Positions 45,641-56,900 of a stretch of 59,906 nt of DNA are shown one piece after another. A program made the position numbers and the translations under genes. The notes below the pieces were generated by a model. It was given only the letters and a program-made list of their open reading frames with translations, was not told where the DNA came from and searched no databases. Within the stretch, counting starts at the first letter, position 1, and the number at the start of each line of letters is the position of its first letter. Source of the DNA: Tubiluchus corallicola (lineage: Eukaryota; Priapulida; Priapulimorpha; Priapulimorphida; Tubiluchidae); the NCBI GenBank assembly GCA_030141605.1, contig JAQGDQ010001137.1, positions 1-59,906 on the forward strand. The letters run 5' to 3'.

Positions 45641-46236
45641 TTTGACACCTTTTTCTCACTATACAAAAAATTCACCATTTTTTTACTTTTCTGAAAGCCA
45701 TTTTTTATTTTATCAGCAACATTTTTACCTAATTTGAAGCATTAAGATAGCTCGTGTTGCTTTTCTAAAAACAGACTAGTCATGTGAAACAGCACGATTT
45801 TTATTTATGTTTTTGCTTCCTGACTGACCGCTTGTATAAAGCGAGATCTGTTTGCAGGCACCTAGGTGAAAACTTTATGCAAAAAATTTTGACTCCAACC
45901 TGTTGCTATAGCAACTGATATCTAGACGAAATTGTCTCAAGGCCTCCCCCGGGATTGGTTTTTACTATGCAGAGCTCAACCCATAACTCCATATTCAGGG
46001 TTTCAATGTTAATACTAGCTATGTTTTTGTAAGAATTATAGGTGGTTTTAAGCAAGCAGGAAGAAATTAATCAGTAGAAACACGAGTTAAACTCATAAAA
46101 CGTTTAATTTATATGATTTAAGCAGAATTGATTTTTGCCTCTGGAACGTATTTCAATTCTTGTTCATTACTTTCTATGGAAGACGTGGTTTCGTTTAATG
46201 ATGTTTTGATTAACGTCGCATTTTGTTGGAGCACAG

Positions 46237-46262
46237 TAGCGTCGTTAAGTGAGGACTTACTA
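46237..46262 (-). repeat. Single inverted copy of the core of the 55-bp unit
   Basis: GTCGTTAAGTGAGGACTTAC is the reverse complement of GTAAGTCCTCGCTTAACGAC with one mismatch. It lies about 600 bp beyond the array and 150 bp before exon 18. Confidence 0.7.
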
Positions 46263-46263
46263 T

Positions 46264-46266
46264 GTG

Positions 46267-46356
<90 letters not shown>

Positions 46357-46376
46357 CATGTATATATATATATATA
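46264..46376. repeat. Compound microsatellite (TGCG)n-(TG)n-(TA)n
   Basis: TGCGTGCGTGCGTGCGTGCG passes to (TG)n and then (TA)n, ending 37 bp before the exon 18 acceptor AG. Alternating purine-pyrimidine throughout. Confidence 0.95.
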
Positions 46377-46413
46377 AATGTGCTAATTTTGGTTTTCGTG
46401 ACAATTATTTCAG

Positions 46414-46528
46414 ATGGGAAGCTTTACGTGGCGCATTAGATGAGTACAGAGCAAAACTAAGTGGTGCTCAGGAGGTGCACGTGTTCGTCCGCGATATCGA
46501 CGATATTAACGACCGCATTAATGAAAAG
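46414..46528 (+). CDS. SPTBN5: Spectrin exon 18 (helix C of repeat 9, helix A of repeat 10)
   Basis: 115 nt; an A completes the Lys codon, then WEALRGALDEYRAKLSGAQE and VHVFVRDIDDINDRINEK. It is the positional twin of exon 8 (same length of 115 nt and same phases). Acceptor ATTATTTCAG lies 41 nt after a TG/TA microsatellite; donor GTGCGT. Confidence 0.9.
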
Positions 46529-46586
46529 GTGCGTGAAACTTCACTTACTTTTAACGACTTTTTTTGTCTAGAAAGATGGGTATGTG

Positions 46587-47146
46587 GAGTTGGAGTTGTT
46601 AAAACTTAGGGATTCGGAGTCGGGACTCGGGAGTACACTTATTGTTAGAGGAGTCAGAGTTGTTAAAACTTGTGGTTTTGGAGTTGGAGTAGGGACTCGG
46701 GAGTATGCTTATTGTTAGAGGAGTCAGAGTTGTTAAAACTTGGGGTTTTGGAGTCAGAGTAGGGACTCGAGAGTACACTTATTGTTAGAGGAGTCAGAGT
46801 TGTTAAACCTTAGGTTTTTGGAGTCAGAGTAGGGACTCGGGAGTATGCTTATTGCTAGAGGAGTCAGAGTTGTTAAAACTTGGGGTTTTGGAGTTGGAGT
46901 AGGGACTCGGGAGTATGCTTATTGTTAGAGGAGTCAGAGTTGTTAAACCTTAGGGTTTTGGAGTTGGAGTAGGGACTCGGGAGTATGCTTATTGTTAGAG
47001 GAGTCAGAGTTGTTAAAACTTGGGGTTTTGGAGTTGGAGTAGGGACTCGGGAGTATGCTTATTGCTAGAGGAGTCGGAGTTGTTAAACCTTGGGGTTTTG
47101 GAGTCAGAGTAGGGACTCGGGAGTATGCTTATTGCTAGAGGAGTCA
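46587..47146 (+). repeat. Tandem array of about 8 units of 70 bp
   Basis: The unit contains GAGTCAGAGTTGTTAAAACT, TGGGGTTTTGGAGTTGGAGT and GGGAGTATGCTTATTG. It starts about 58 nt after the donor of exon 18. It is G-rich on the + strand. Confidence 0.92.
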
Positions 47147-47533
47147 GTAAAAAATAGACAAACTCAAACTCCAATTACTTTTAACTTTTAACTCATGTAT
47201 AACATCCCATTTTATGATGCTTTCATATTGGTGTCTATGCAGCTAGACTGTTTTTTGAGCATAAGAAGTAGTGATGAAATGTCACTGTAGTTAAATATTG
47301 AGAATACTAGAAACTGTTACTTAAAGGTAGGAGTTGGGGGTGGATCTAAAATTTTTGGAGATCCCTGTGAGAATCAGAGCTAGAAAGTACGTTGCACATT
47401 GCTACAAACTTTCAAGTTCAACAGAGATCACATGTGTAACATTCTCATATCTTTGCCGGATTGAGAACAAACTTTATACAGTAATAATCAAGCAGCTCTC
47501 CTCCATTAGCGTGAAACGAAATGTGATTTTCAG

Positions 47534-47647
47534 GCGCTGGCATTTCAAATTGAAGACTACGGCAAGGATCTGGACGGAGTGGAGGCATTGCAGCGGAAAC
47601 AAGACGTGGATGAAAAGGGCATGACGGCCATCCTCCACAAAATAAAG
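47534..47647 (+). CDS. SPTBN5: Spectrin exon 19 (repeat 10, helix A-B)
   Basis: 114 nt, 38 codons, phase 0. IEDYGKDLDGVEALQRKQD matches the YGHDLASVQALQRKHE type of repeat (alpha R11-like). Acceptor GATTTTCAG, donor GTGAAT. Confidence 0.9.
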
Positions 47648-48330
47648 GTGAATTCAAACTTACTTTTCTAAGCTTGTGAAATGATATTGTTATTTATAGC
47701 AACAGCTTCAGCAACAATGGTTCCACGTTCTTACACGTTATACATAGAGGTTGAAGCTGAGACAGTTCCTACTACATCAGCTGACTCACACAATAAATCA
47801 GATAGTTCGACCGTGACTAACATTTTCTATTTGTGCATTTATGAAGCATTTTCTGTAAATTTATTAAGTATTTTATTGTGTTTTATTCAGTAAATGAAGC
47901 TTTTTTCATGGGGAACCAACAGATTTTTCTCAAGTAATTAAATTATCTTCCTACTTAAACAAAAACAGCCAACATCTTCAAATAGCTAATGAAATATCCA
48001 ACCGGAAAATGTTATTTATGCAGAATGCAGGATATAAACTTTTTCTGCACTAATTGTGTAAAATTTCACACAGCAGCAAGTCACAGTTTAACTGGAACAA
48101 AAGGTTGCCATGGTGATTGTGACAGGCAGCCGGTATGTTCATTGTCCTGCTGTAGCTTCGAACATCACACTGCTGGAATGAGCATTGATAAAGTTGGTGT
48201 TGCTATGGTGACTGTTCAACTTTTTTCTGCCATCTAGTGACGAGTTAAAAATACAATGCAAGTGTGTTATTGCACTGCTTGCAGTCATATGTATTCGTCT
48301 AAAGTTTTGTTTCACACTTATCTGTTGCAG
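47648..48330. other. Intron 19, no gene recognised
   Basis: A Cys/His-rich ORF at 47989-48237 (with CYLCRMQDINFFCTNCVKFH) is noted but has no family match that I can make. No repeats are shared with other parts of the window. Confidence 0.4.
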
Positions 48331-48615
48331 TATTTAAACGACGAAGGCGCGGCTCTAATCCAGAAGCACCCGGAGAACGGCGGCACGATCCACGACAAGG
48401 AGACGGAGGTGGCAAACAACTGGCAGAGACTCGTCTCCCTCTCTAAGGCTCGCAAAGAGAAGCTGAACGACTCGTTTAACCTGCAGAAGTTTTATTTCGA
48501 CTTGAAAGAGCTGGAGCAGTGGGTGAATAACATGAGCACGCGGATGACGGCACGTGAATTAGCAAAGGATATCCCGGAAGCTGAGGCACAGATTGAGCTG
48601 CATACCGAGAGAAAG
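48331..48615 (+). CDS. SPTBN5: Spectrin exon 20 (repeat 10 to start of repeat 11)
   Basis: 285 nt, 95 codons, phase 0. ALIQKHPENGG, NNWQRLVSLSKARKEKLNDS, LQKFYFDLKELEQWVNNM and ARELAKDIPEAEAQIELH match alpha R11-R12 (LIQSHPESAED, AWSSLGKRADQRKAKLGDS, LMSWING, ELAKDVTGAEALLERH). Twin of exon 9 in structure. Acceptor CTGTTGCAG, donor GTATCT. Confidence 0.94.
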
Positions 48616-48759
48616 GTATCTAAAGGGAAGGGAAGGGCAATTGTAAAGTAATCGTAAATCATACTTTAATAAGTACATTATACATATGTAAAATTCAGGG
48701 TAGCTAAGTTCAGTATGTGCTTATATTGCAAGTAAATTGACATTATTATCTCTATTAGA

Positions 48760-49133
48760 AAACTCGTAGTTGCTGTAGGTCAAAGGTTAAATGTAACACG
48801 GCTTAGCTACAGCCGTCAAGCGTTTTGTGACGTGTTGGTAAAGTAAAGCTGTCTGACGCATCAGTTCAGTCACATCGCTTGTTTTTTTTACGTGGACTTT
48901 ACTTAAATGTGCATTACTCTGTGTGTAGAGTGATTTACTAGCAGGATCTTGCTTGGGAACAAGAAAAAATGAACTAGGTAATGTTCTAGCTAGCTGTTAA
49001 AACTGTTAGTATTACAATAGCATGGGTTGCGAGGCGTTGTCAAGTGTACACAAATATGCTGTATGGTACATTTAACCTTTGACCTTTTCACGAATGTCAT
49101 CAATCGCTGGTACTGTGAAAAGAATTTCTCACC
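48760..49133 (-). mobile_element. MITE copy F, eroded left end
   Basis: GTAGTTGCTGTAGGTCAAAG through AAGAAAAAATGAACTAGG to GGTACTGTGAAAAG matches copy D. The outer left terminal repeat is not recognisable. Confidence 0.65.
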
Positions 49134-49679
49134 AACCAAATCAGCGTTTTCAAAGTTAGTTTCATCACTAACTAATATTCAACCATTAATCTTGAAATTA
49201 AGATAATCATTACTGATTTAATGCAAATTGTACGGCAAGTGAAGTTCTTTTCTTCTTCATAATAAAATCATATCCACCCATTAGTACAAACTATATAACT
49301 GATTGTAGAACATTCATTTTTTTAAAGAAAATACAAAACTCGAGCATCTTCAGTATTCGATTAATGTTGTATTTAATTAACGATAGTCATTGTCGCTTAA
49401 GAAGAAAGTATGGCTTCTTTTTAAGGTTTTCGTAACGTGAATGTTAAAAAGCTAGTTATTAATGCTTTTAATGTGAGTTTACCAAATCATCTGTGAAGAA
49501 TATGTGAAAACTAACAATATTTTTATGTACAATTATGTACAATCATTGTCATTTTTAGAAATTGTTTATTTTATGCATACTAATTTTTTTCTTTTTTCTG
49601 TGTGCTTATGCTAATTTATGCTTGTTATATTTTGTGTATATGAATATATGTGCTGTATGTAATGATACGCAATAAAATA

Positions 49680-49807
49680 ATAATAGTAGTAGTAGTAGGA
49701 GCGGTGGCGGCGGTGGTGGTTGCAGCAGTAGTAGCAGTAGCGTAGTAGCAGCAGCAGCAAAAGCAGCAGCAACAGCAGTAGCAGTAGTAGTAATAATAGT
49801 TATAATT

Positions 49808-49858
<51 letters not shown>

Positions 49859-49860
49859 TA
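49680..49860. repeat. Compound trinucleotide microsatellite before exon 21
   Basis: (TAG)n, GGCGGCGGTGG, (GCA)n and (TAA)n follow one another; the end lies 55 bp before the exon 21 start. Confidence 0.92.
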
Positions 49861-49915
49861 GTCTAGCAATTTACTTGTAGAGGCTCCTAGACATGACGTG
49901 GTTATTTGTTCTTAG

Positions 49916-50182
49916 GCTGAGATTGACGGAAGGGAAGAGGCTTTCGAGAAGCTGCGGAATTTCGGTCGCAACCTGATCAACGGCAAGCACTATGCTAGCG
50001 ACGACATTCAGAACAGTCTCCATCATCTCGACAAGCTGCAACGGATGCTGAAGAACTCGTGGGAGGAAAAGAGTCACCTTCTGCAGCAGTGCTACGACCT
50101 GCAGGTGTTCCGAGATTATGCTGAAATTGGAGACACGTGGCTGGCCGGCAAAGAGGCGTTCTTAAACAATGAAGACCTTGGG
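49916..50182 (+). CDS. SPTBN5: Spectrin exon 21 (repeat 11 to start of repeat 12)
   Basis: 267 nt, 89 codons, phase 0. AEIDGREEAFEKL and INGKHYASDDIQ repeat the AEIDAR and HYASDE motifs of exon 10. QQCYDLQVFRDYAEIGDTWL and KEAFLNNEDLG match alpha-spectrin R5 and R13 (QCLELQLFHRD, REAFLNTED). Acceptor GTTCTTAG, donor GTAAGA. Confidence 0.94.
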
Positions 50183-50222
50183 GTAAGATTCGTTCATTCT
50201 GTGAAATCTTGCATTATTGTTG

Positions 50223-51783
50223 TGCACAACAATGTTATAACAATGCCGTATGTTTTTACAGTAAAAACCCTGCACAACAATGTTATAACAATGCTGTATG
50301 TTTTTACAGTAAAAACCCTGCACAACAATGATATGACAATGTTGTGTGTTTTAAACCCTGCACAACAATGATATAACAGTGCTGTATGCTTTTAAAGAAA
50401 AAACCCTGCACAACAATGATATAACAATGCTGTATGTTTTTACAGTAAAAACCCTGCACAACAATGATATAACAATGCTGTATGCTTTTAAAGAAAAAAC
50501 CCTGCACAACAATGATATAACAATGCTGTATGTTTTTAAAGAAAAAACCCTGCACAACAATGATATAACAATGCTGTATGTTTTTAAAGAAAAAACCCTG
50601 CACAACAATGTTATAACAATGCTGTATGTTTTTACAGTGAAAACCCTGCACAACAATGATATAACAATGCTGTATGTTTTTACAGTAAAAACCCTGCACA
50701 ACAATGATATAACAATGCTGTATGTTTTTAAAGAAAAAACCCTGCACAACGATGATATAACAATGCTGTATGTTTTTAAAGAAAAAACCCTGCACAACAA
50801 TGATATAACAATGCTGTATGTTTTTAAAGAAAAAACCCTGCACAACAATGATATAACAATGCTGTATGTTTTTAAAGAAAAAACCCTGCACAACAATGTT
50901 ATAACAGTGCTGTATGTTTTTAAAGAAAAAACCCTGCACAACAATGATATAACAGTGCTGTATGCTTTTAAAGAAAAAACCCTGCACAACAATGATATAA
51001 CAATGCTGTATGTTTTTGCAGTAAAAACCCTGCACAACAATGATATAACAATGCTGTATGTTTTTACAGTAAAAACCCTGCACAACGATGATATAACAAT
51101 TCTGTATGTTTTTACAGTAAAAACCCTGCACAACGATGATATAACAATGCTGTATGTTTTTACAGTAAAAACCCTGCAAAACAATGATATAACAGTGCTG
51201 TATGTTTTTACAGTAAAAACCCTGCACAACGATGATATAACAATGCTGTATGTTTTTACAGTAAAAACCCTGCACAACGATGATATAACAATGCTGTATG
51301 TTTTTACAGTAAAAACCCTGCACAACGATGATATAACAATGCTGTATGTTTTTACAGTAAAAACCCTGCACAACGATGATATAACAATGCCGTATGTTTT
51401 TACAGTAAAAACCCTGCACAACGATGATATAACAATGCCGTATGTTTTTGCAGTAAAAACCCTGCACAACGATGATATAACAATGCCGTATGTTTTTGCA
51501 GTAAAAACCCTGCACAACAATGATATAACAATGCCGTATGTTTTTACAGTAAAAACCCTGCAAAACAATGATACAACAATGCTGTATGTTTTTAAAGAAA
51601 AAACCCTGCACAACAATGATATAACAATGCTGTATGTTTTTACAGTAAAAACCCTGCACAACAATGATATAACAATGCTGTATGTTTTACAGTAAAAACC
51701 CTGCACAACAATGATATAACAATGCTGTATGTTTTACAGTAAAAACCCTGCACAACAATGATATAACAATGCTGTATGCTTTA
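50223..51783 (+). repeat. Tandem array of about 33 units of 47 bp
   Basis: Unit pieces: AAAACCCTGCACAACAATGA, TATAACAATGCTGTATGTTT, TTACAGT. It starts about 40 nt after the donor of exon 21. The array alternates two subtypes, TTTTTACAGTAAAA and TTTTTAAAGAAAAA, in blocks. It has no stop in one + and two - frames, hence the long false ORFs. Confidence 0.95.
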
Positions 51784-52330
51784 TACATGAAATTCAGCAA
51801 TCGAGCGGGCATTCACTGATGACGTCATGGCAGGAAACTTGAAAAGACTTCCGCCATTGCTTGTTCCTATAATACATCTCCCTGCTACAGAAATTCTAGA
51901 CAAATATAATATGCAAAAAAGTTATGAAAACAAACTTCTGTACTTCTGAAAAGTTTAACACGTTACAACTCGTCAGCCCGATCGGATGCATCGCCATGGT
52001 AAACAAAACGCAGGCGCAGACATCCCATAATGCTTTTTGGACAATCCGCAAATGTCGTGATTTACGATATGCAGCCGAAGTTTAGCGAGTGCAGATACAA
52101 TACCGGAAATCTTCAAATTAATGAGATCTAATGTGTTTAATTAATTAACTCATGAAGTTGCGCGCATAAAACTGGAGTATTCCCTTAAAAATTTCCTTCT
52201 CTGCTTAACTTGTTGGTTTTCATATTTATAAAAAATGACTTGGCATTTACTTTAAAGAAGATTTAGATATTTAAGACTTTGAAATGCAAGTTGTTGTTTT
52301 CATAGCCACGGTTGTGTCTTCTCGTTTCAG

Positions 52331-52447
52331 GATTCCATCTCAGACGTGAAAGTGTTGATGAAGAAACACGAGGATTTTGAAAAATCGCTAGAGACGCAGG
52401 GCGAGAAGATCGACTCGTTGAAACAACTTTCTGACAAGCTCATATCG
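52331..52447 (+). CDS. SPTBN5: Spectrin exon 22 (repeat 12)
   Basis: 117 nt, 39 codons, phase 0. DSISDVKVLMKKHEDFEKSL matches DSLDSVEALLKKHEDFEKSL of alpha-spectrin almost residue for residue. Acceptor CTCGTTTCAG, donor GTAAGA. Confidence 0.94.
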
Positions 52448-52950
52448 GTAAGATTTCTCCTCTTGTCGACATTATTCATCACAATTACATTTAGCTGAGC
52501 ATGTAGGTCTCTACCAGAAAGCGAGTTTGAATCAAATTAGATTGATTTTGAAAGATTTCCGTACCAGTTTTCGAACCATTAGTAAAAACTGGTCTTACAA
52601 AGATCGTGCATATTGCTCGATCTTGTTCTGCAGTAAAACGGCTAATAATTTGTTAAAGAATTTTGAAGGGAAACTGCAGCTAAATTGTGCTAATTGCGTG
52701 CGCAAATTGTTTCAAACATTTTAATGATAAAGAACATCTGTGGCCGAAGTGCTCAATTATTCGAATCTATAATTTTAGGTTCGGATCGAATTTGAACTTA
52801 AAAAAACTCCTTCGAATCGAATTCGAACGTTCGATGCGCACTCCTTATACATGAACAAACGTAACCATGAAATGAGGGAAACGATCACCTGTTTCTTCCA
52901 CAAGACACGTCATTACAATTCAATTTATACCTGTAGCAATACTGTGGATT

Positions 52951-53210
52951 GATTATCTTACTCGCCGGCCATCGTTGGTGCCATGGTTGCTCCCCACGGT
53001 AGCCCACACAGATGCCGTGCGACGAGGCAGTGGCAGAGCCGCAACGTCTCTTGACGTCATCGAGGATTGGCTCGTACTTCAGGGCTTTGTCCCTGCACCC
53101 ACCCCTTAGCGAGTCGATGTTTACTGCTGCCGAGATGGTCGGATCGATGACGTACGTATGACCATCCTTGGTTGCCAGGATGTCGGGATGAAACCTGGTT
53201 CTGTTGACCT
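52951..53210 (-). pseudogene. Non-LTR retrotransposon endonuclease C-terminus (R2/restriction-like type), fragment
   Basis: On the - strand RFHPDILATKDGHTYVIDPT then RDKALKYEPILDDVKR and YRGEQPW resemble the PD...D core and the following K-x-x-Y block of restriction-like endonucleases of R2-group elements. No reverse transcriptase is seen upstream, so it is a 3' fragment. It lies just before spectrin exon 23. Confidence 0.55.
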
Positions 53211-53349
53211 CGAACCACAGTAGTGGGAAAATTTTTGTATTGATTCGATACAATACGAAATTTGATCGATAATTACTGTATCGTTTAAGATCAGTACGAA
53301 TAATGTTGTCAAGTTTTTGTTTCCATATCTTGACAATCGTTCTTTTCAG

Positions 53350-53496
53350 AAGGGTCACTATGACAGCGACGGCATCCAAGCTCATCTGGAGCAGATTCTA
53401 CAGCGAAGAGAGAAGCTGATTGCAAACACGAAGGCTCGACGGCAGAAACTGGAGGATTCCATGAAACTACAGACCTATCTGAGGAATGCGCATGAT
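53350..53496 (+). CDS. SPTBN5: Spectrin exon 23 (repeat 12 to start of repeat 13)
   Basis: 147 nt, 49 codons, phase 0. KGHYDSDGIQAHLEQILQRR is the B-C turn and ANTKARRQKLEDSMKLQTYL is helix C into repeat 13. Acceptor TTCTTTTCAG, donor GTGAGT followed by GTGTG; a long GT-rich array begins about 90 nt further on. Confidence 0.93.
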
Positions 53497-53583
53497 GTGA
53501 GTGTGTGAAATTTCCCTACTTATGTGCGGGGGGTGGTGGAGGTACATTTAGGTTACTAGATTTTTTAACTCTGTCAGTCATGT

Positions 53584-54150
53584 TTGTTAAGCGTGTGTGT
53601 GTGTGTTGGTGTGTGTGTGTTGGTGTGTGTGTGTGGGTGTGTACGTGCATGTCTGGGTGCGTGAGTGCATGTGTGTGTACATGCATGTCTGGGTGTGTGT
53701 GTACGTGCATGTCCGGGTGTGTGTGTGTGTGTATGTCCATGTTTGGGTGTGTGTGTGTGTATGTCCATGTTTGGGTGTGTGTGTGTGTATACGTGCATGT
53801 CTGGGTGCGTGCACGTGTGCGTGTGGACGTGCATGTGTGGGTGTGTGTGTGTGTATGTGCATGTCTGGGTGTGTGTGTGTGTGTGTGTATGTGCATGTCT
53901 GGGTGTGTGTGTGTGTACATGCATATCTGGGTGTGTGCGTGTGTGCATGTGTACGTGCATGTCTGGGTGCGTGTGTACGTGCATGTCTGGGTGCGTGTGT
54001 GCGTGCATGTCTGGGTGCGTGTGTGCGTGCATGTCTGGGTGCGTGTGTACGTGCATGTCTGGGTGCGTGTGTACGTGCATGTCTGGGTGCGTGTGTGCGT
54101 GCATGTCTGTGTGCGTGTGTGTGTACGTGCATGTATGGGTGCGTGCGTGC
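53584..54150. repeat. GT-rich compound minisatellite
   Basis: Blocks of (GT)n alternate with GTACGTGCATGTCTGGGTGC. In the later half a unit of about 29 bp recurs. It begins about 90 nt after the donor of exon 23. All the His/Thr and Cys/Val ORFs across it are artefacts. Confidence 0.93.
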
Positions 54151-54396
54151 CAGGTATGTATACACTAGCTACAGTCTTATTTGACCCTATTTTCATTCCA
54201 GTAAAAAATTTTACAATGACAAATACAGAAGAATGGCCATCATTAATATTGTTTTCTTTCTTTTGTTTATACACATTTTCCTATTATAAAGCCTAATTGT
54301 TTACTTACATTGGCTTACTTATTTTCTTAATACCTGCATTTGCTAAGTGCATATTTTGTTCTGATGGGTTCATAAGATTTCTAGCCTATACAGGTG

Positions 54397-54850
54397 TGTT
54401 ACCTTCTTATAAAAAAACTCCAACAACATAATTGTGTAGCTTGAATCGTTTAATCTGAAAACAAATAAGATAATTTTATGTAATTTTGCTCAATTTTACG
54501 GCGAAATTTAAACCAAATTGATCTAATTAACTTTAACAAAGTTTTACACAAATGATAAAATCTAATCTCTAGTCTAATTAATCTAATCTTTTTAATAAAC
54601 AAAGGTTCAAGATTTGAGAAATTAATAAATCAACTTACATGGTAATCTTCTATAAGTGTAATTATGAAATTATGACGACGAATCAATGAACGACGCTTAA
54701 CGATCTATAACTGCAGTGTGTGTGAATGCCTGAGTGACTTCAATCTACAGGTAAGTTTACAGGTAAGAGAATGGTCACATGACCTGTTCAAAATGAAACC
54801 AATTTATAGAACAAAAAAGGGGGGAGGCAGTACAAGCTTAAATCAGCACA
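54397..54850. repeat. Dispersed repeat family 5, copy 2
   Basis: Nearly collinear with 30828-31272, with a small insertion (CTAATTAATCTAATC). It ends AAATCAGCACATC, then a GTT/GCT-rich tract leads to exon 24. Confidence 0.7.
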
Positions 54851-54934
54851 TCAGGTGTTGTTGTTGTTCTTGCTGTTGCTGTTGCTGTTGCTGCTGCTAC
54901 TGCTGTTGTTTAATATGTGTATTTCTTTCTTCAG

Positions 54935-55081
54935 GTTACTAATTGGATGCAGGAAAAGATGCAGGTAGCTTGTGATGAGTCGTATCGTGATCCTGTTAAC
55001 CTGCAGAGCAAGATTCAGAAGCATCAGGCATTTGACGCTGAATTGCAAGCCAGCAAGGGTAGAATTACAGCTGTGAAAAAA
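54935..55081 (+). CDS. SPTBN5: Spectrin exon 24 (repeat 13)
   Basis: 147 nt, 49 codons, phase 0. VTNWMQEKMQVACDESYRDP then VNLQSKIQKHQAFDAELQAS is the conserved DESYxDPxNLQ repeat class of alpha R1, R6 and R14. The acceptor CTTTCTTCAG follows a GTT/GCT-rich stretch; donor GTATGT. Confidence 0.95.
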
Positions 55082-55652
55082 GTATGTTGTACAAAGTGTA
55101 TAAATGTATATAATGTATATCAAACGTATGTAAAAATTATCAATAATAGACTGAAATAACTCTGCATAATTGAGTGAAAATGTTCGTTTCACATGCTTCA
55201 ATACGACACTTTCGAGTAACTATAATAAGCTTTCATGACTTTTATATCATTTTAGTTCGCTTTTGTCCTATAATATACATAGAAAACGGTCATCCAATAT
55301 TGCCGAATTGTAACTGTAGATTTCGATTTGAGTCTGTTGAACACTTTTTGTTGCACTGACGATTGTATCAACAAACTAAGGTTGTTATGTTTCATAAACT
55401 AAATTAAATACTTCTGCCTGAAAACCTTAATATAGCTGCCAATGTATAGCTGCCTTACGAATTAATGATCTGTTGAAGTTGTTATTGGTTGAAAAAGATG
55501 AATTTAATTATGTTGTTAACTGTAAAATATTCCAATGCATACATGACTTTATATTATGTACTAAACGCTTCCAGTAGTTTCTTTCTGATATGAAATGCAT
55601 CAGTCTTAAATATTCGTACATTAATATCTTCTAACCGTCATTTTCTACTAAT

Positions 55653-55870
55653 GTCTAATATAATCTTGTAGTAAAACTTGTCAGCTTGTGTAGTCATAGT
55701 CTATTCTACTGTAAATGGTACTAATGTCTAATGTAATCTTGTAGTAAAACTTGTCAGCTTGTGTAGTTATAGTCAATTCTTACTGTAAATGTTACTAATG
55801 TATAATGTATTCTTGTAGTAAAACTTGTCAGCTTGTGTAGTTATAGTCAATTCTTACTGTAAATGTTCTT
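55653..55870 (+). repeat. Three units of about 73 bp
   Basis: The unit contains TACTAATGTCTAATGTAATC, TTGTAGTAAAACTTGTCAGC and GTGTAGTTATAGTCAATTC. Confidence 0.88.
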
Positions 55871-56133
55871 GTAAATAGTGAATAAAGTCTGTTGTGGTGA
55901 AGATCCTAAATCATGTTGTTCACATGTTGTTCAAACTGTCTGACCCAATCCTATAGTAAATCATATTTAAACTAAACATGGAGTCTTGCTGAAATAGTAC
56001 TAAGAGTCCTCATTGAGGATTTTATGAGCGAAATAGCATTTTATCTAAATTGATACTCGTTTTAAAATTGATTGGTTTGTTTTAATTATGCATTAAAAAT
56101 GTCTGATTGGTAAATTGTAACTCATTACTTTAG

Positions 56134-56271
56134 GAAGGAGAATCTCTGATTGCATCTGACATCTATGCTAAAGACCTCGTCGCTGAGACCGTGAAAGTTT
56201 TGGACAATAGCTGGAATACGCTGACCGATGCTTCGCAGAACAAACGTGAAAAATTGCAAGATGCGTATCAG
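56134..56271 (+). CDS. SPTBN5: Spectrin exon 25 (repeat 13, helix B-C)
   Basis: 138 nt, 46 codons, phase 0. EGESLIASDIYAKDLVAETV and DNSWNTLTDASQNKREKLQD correspond to GQKLIDVNHYAKDEVAARMN and helix C of alpha R6. Acceptor ATTACTTTAG, donor GTGCAA (weak). Confidence 0.92.
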
Positions 56272-56439
56272 GTGCAATAAGTAGTAACTCTTTCGTTACT
56301 TGATTACGTTTATGTCGTTTGATTGCTCTTTCAAATTCAGTTTGTAATGTGTAATGTTGGTACGTTGACAAGTCATTTGTGCGGTGGTTGTTTTGAGAAA
56401 ATGAGTTTTGTAACCATGTTGTTGTCATCGTTACATAGT

Positions 56440-56625
56440 AAGTGGCCGTACTTCTCCCCAAAAGTGGCCGTACTTCTCCCTGAAAGTGGCCGTACTTCTC
56501 CCTGAAAGTGGCCGTACTTCTCCCCAAAAGTGGCCGTACTTCTCCCTGAAAGTGGCCGTACTTCTCCCTGAAAGTGGCCGTACTTCTCCCCAAAAGTGGC
56601 CGTTCTTCTCGCCGAAAGTAGAATA
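56440..56625 (+). repeat. Eight units of 22 bp
   Basis: AGTGGCCGTACTTCTCCC with CTGAA or CAAAA endings. It starts about 170 nt after the donor of exon 25. Confidence 0.92.
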
Positions 56626-56900
56626 CCGAAAGCGTAATCTAGAAGTACTGCTGCTGTCGCAAATGTCACTTGATATAAAGTGGTCAAGTCAGTAGTATTA
56701 TGAACGATGTAGCATTAGTTCTGCTTTTAAATAACTAGTAATGGTGATATTTATCAAAAGAATTGGACTCGGTGTTGTGTAGATGTGTGCAGCACTGCAA
56801 TTTTAATGAAAGAAATTACAGTTAAATCAAAAACCTCTAAATAAATTTTTTTCTTAATCTATCATTATCTGCAGATTTAATGTATGAAAATGTTTTGTAG

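Noticed and set aside
50304-51706. Long ORFs of 438-451 codons over the 47-bp array
   Set aside because: They exist because the repeat unit lacks stops in several frames on both strands; peptide repeats have no recognisable fold.
53505-54296. Cys/Val and His/Thr-rich ORFs of 166-263 codons
   Set aside because: They lie in a GT-rich minisatellite on both strands, which is low complexity only.
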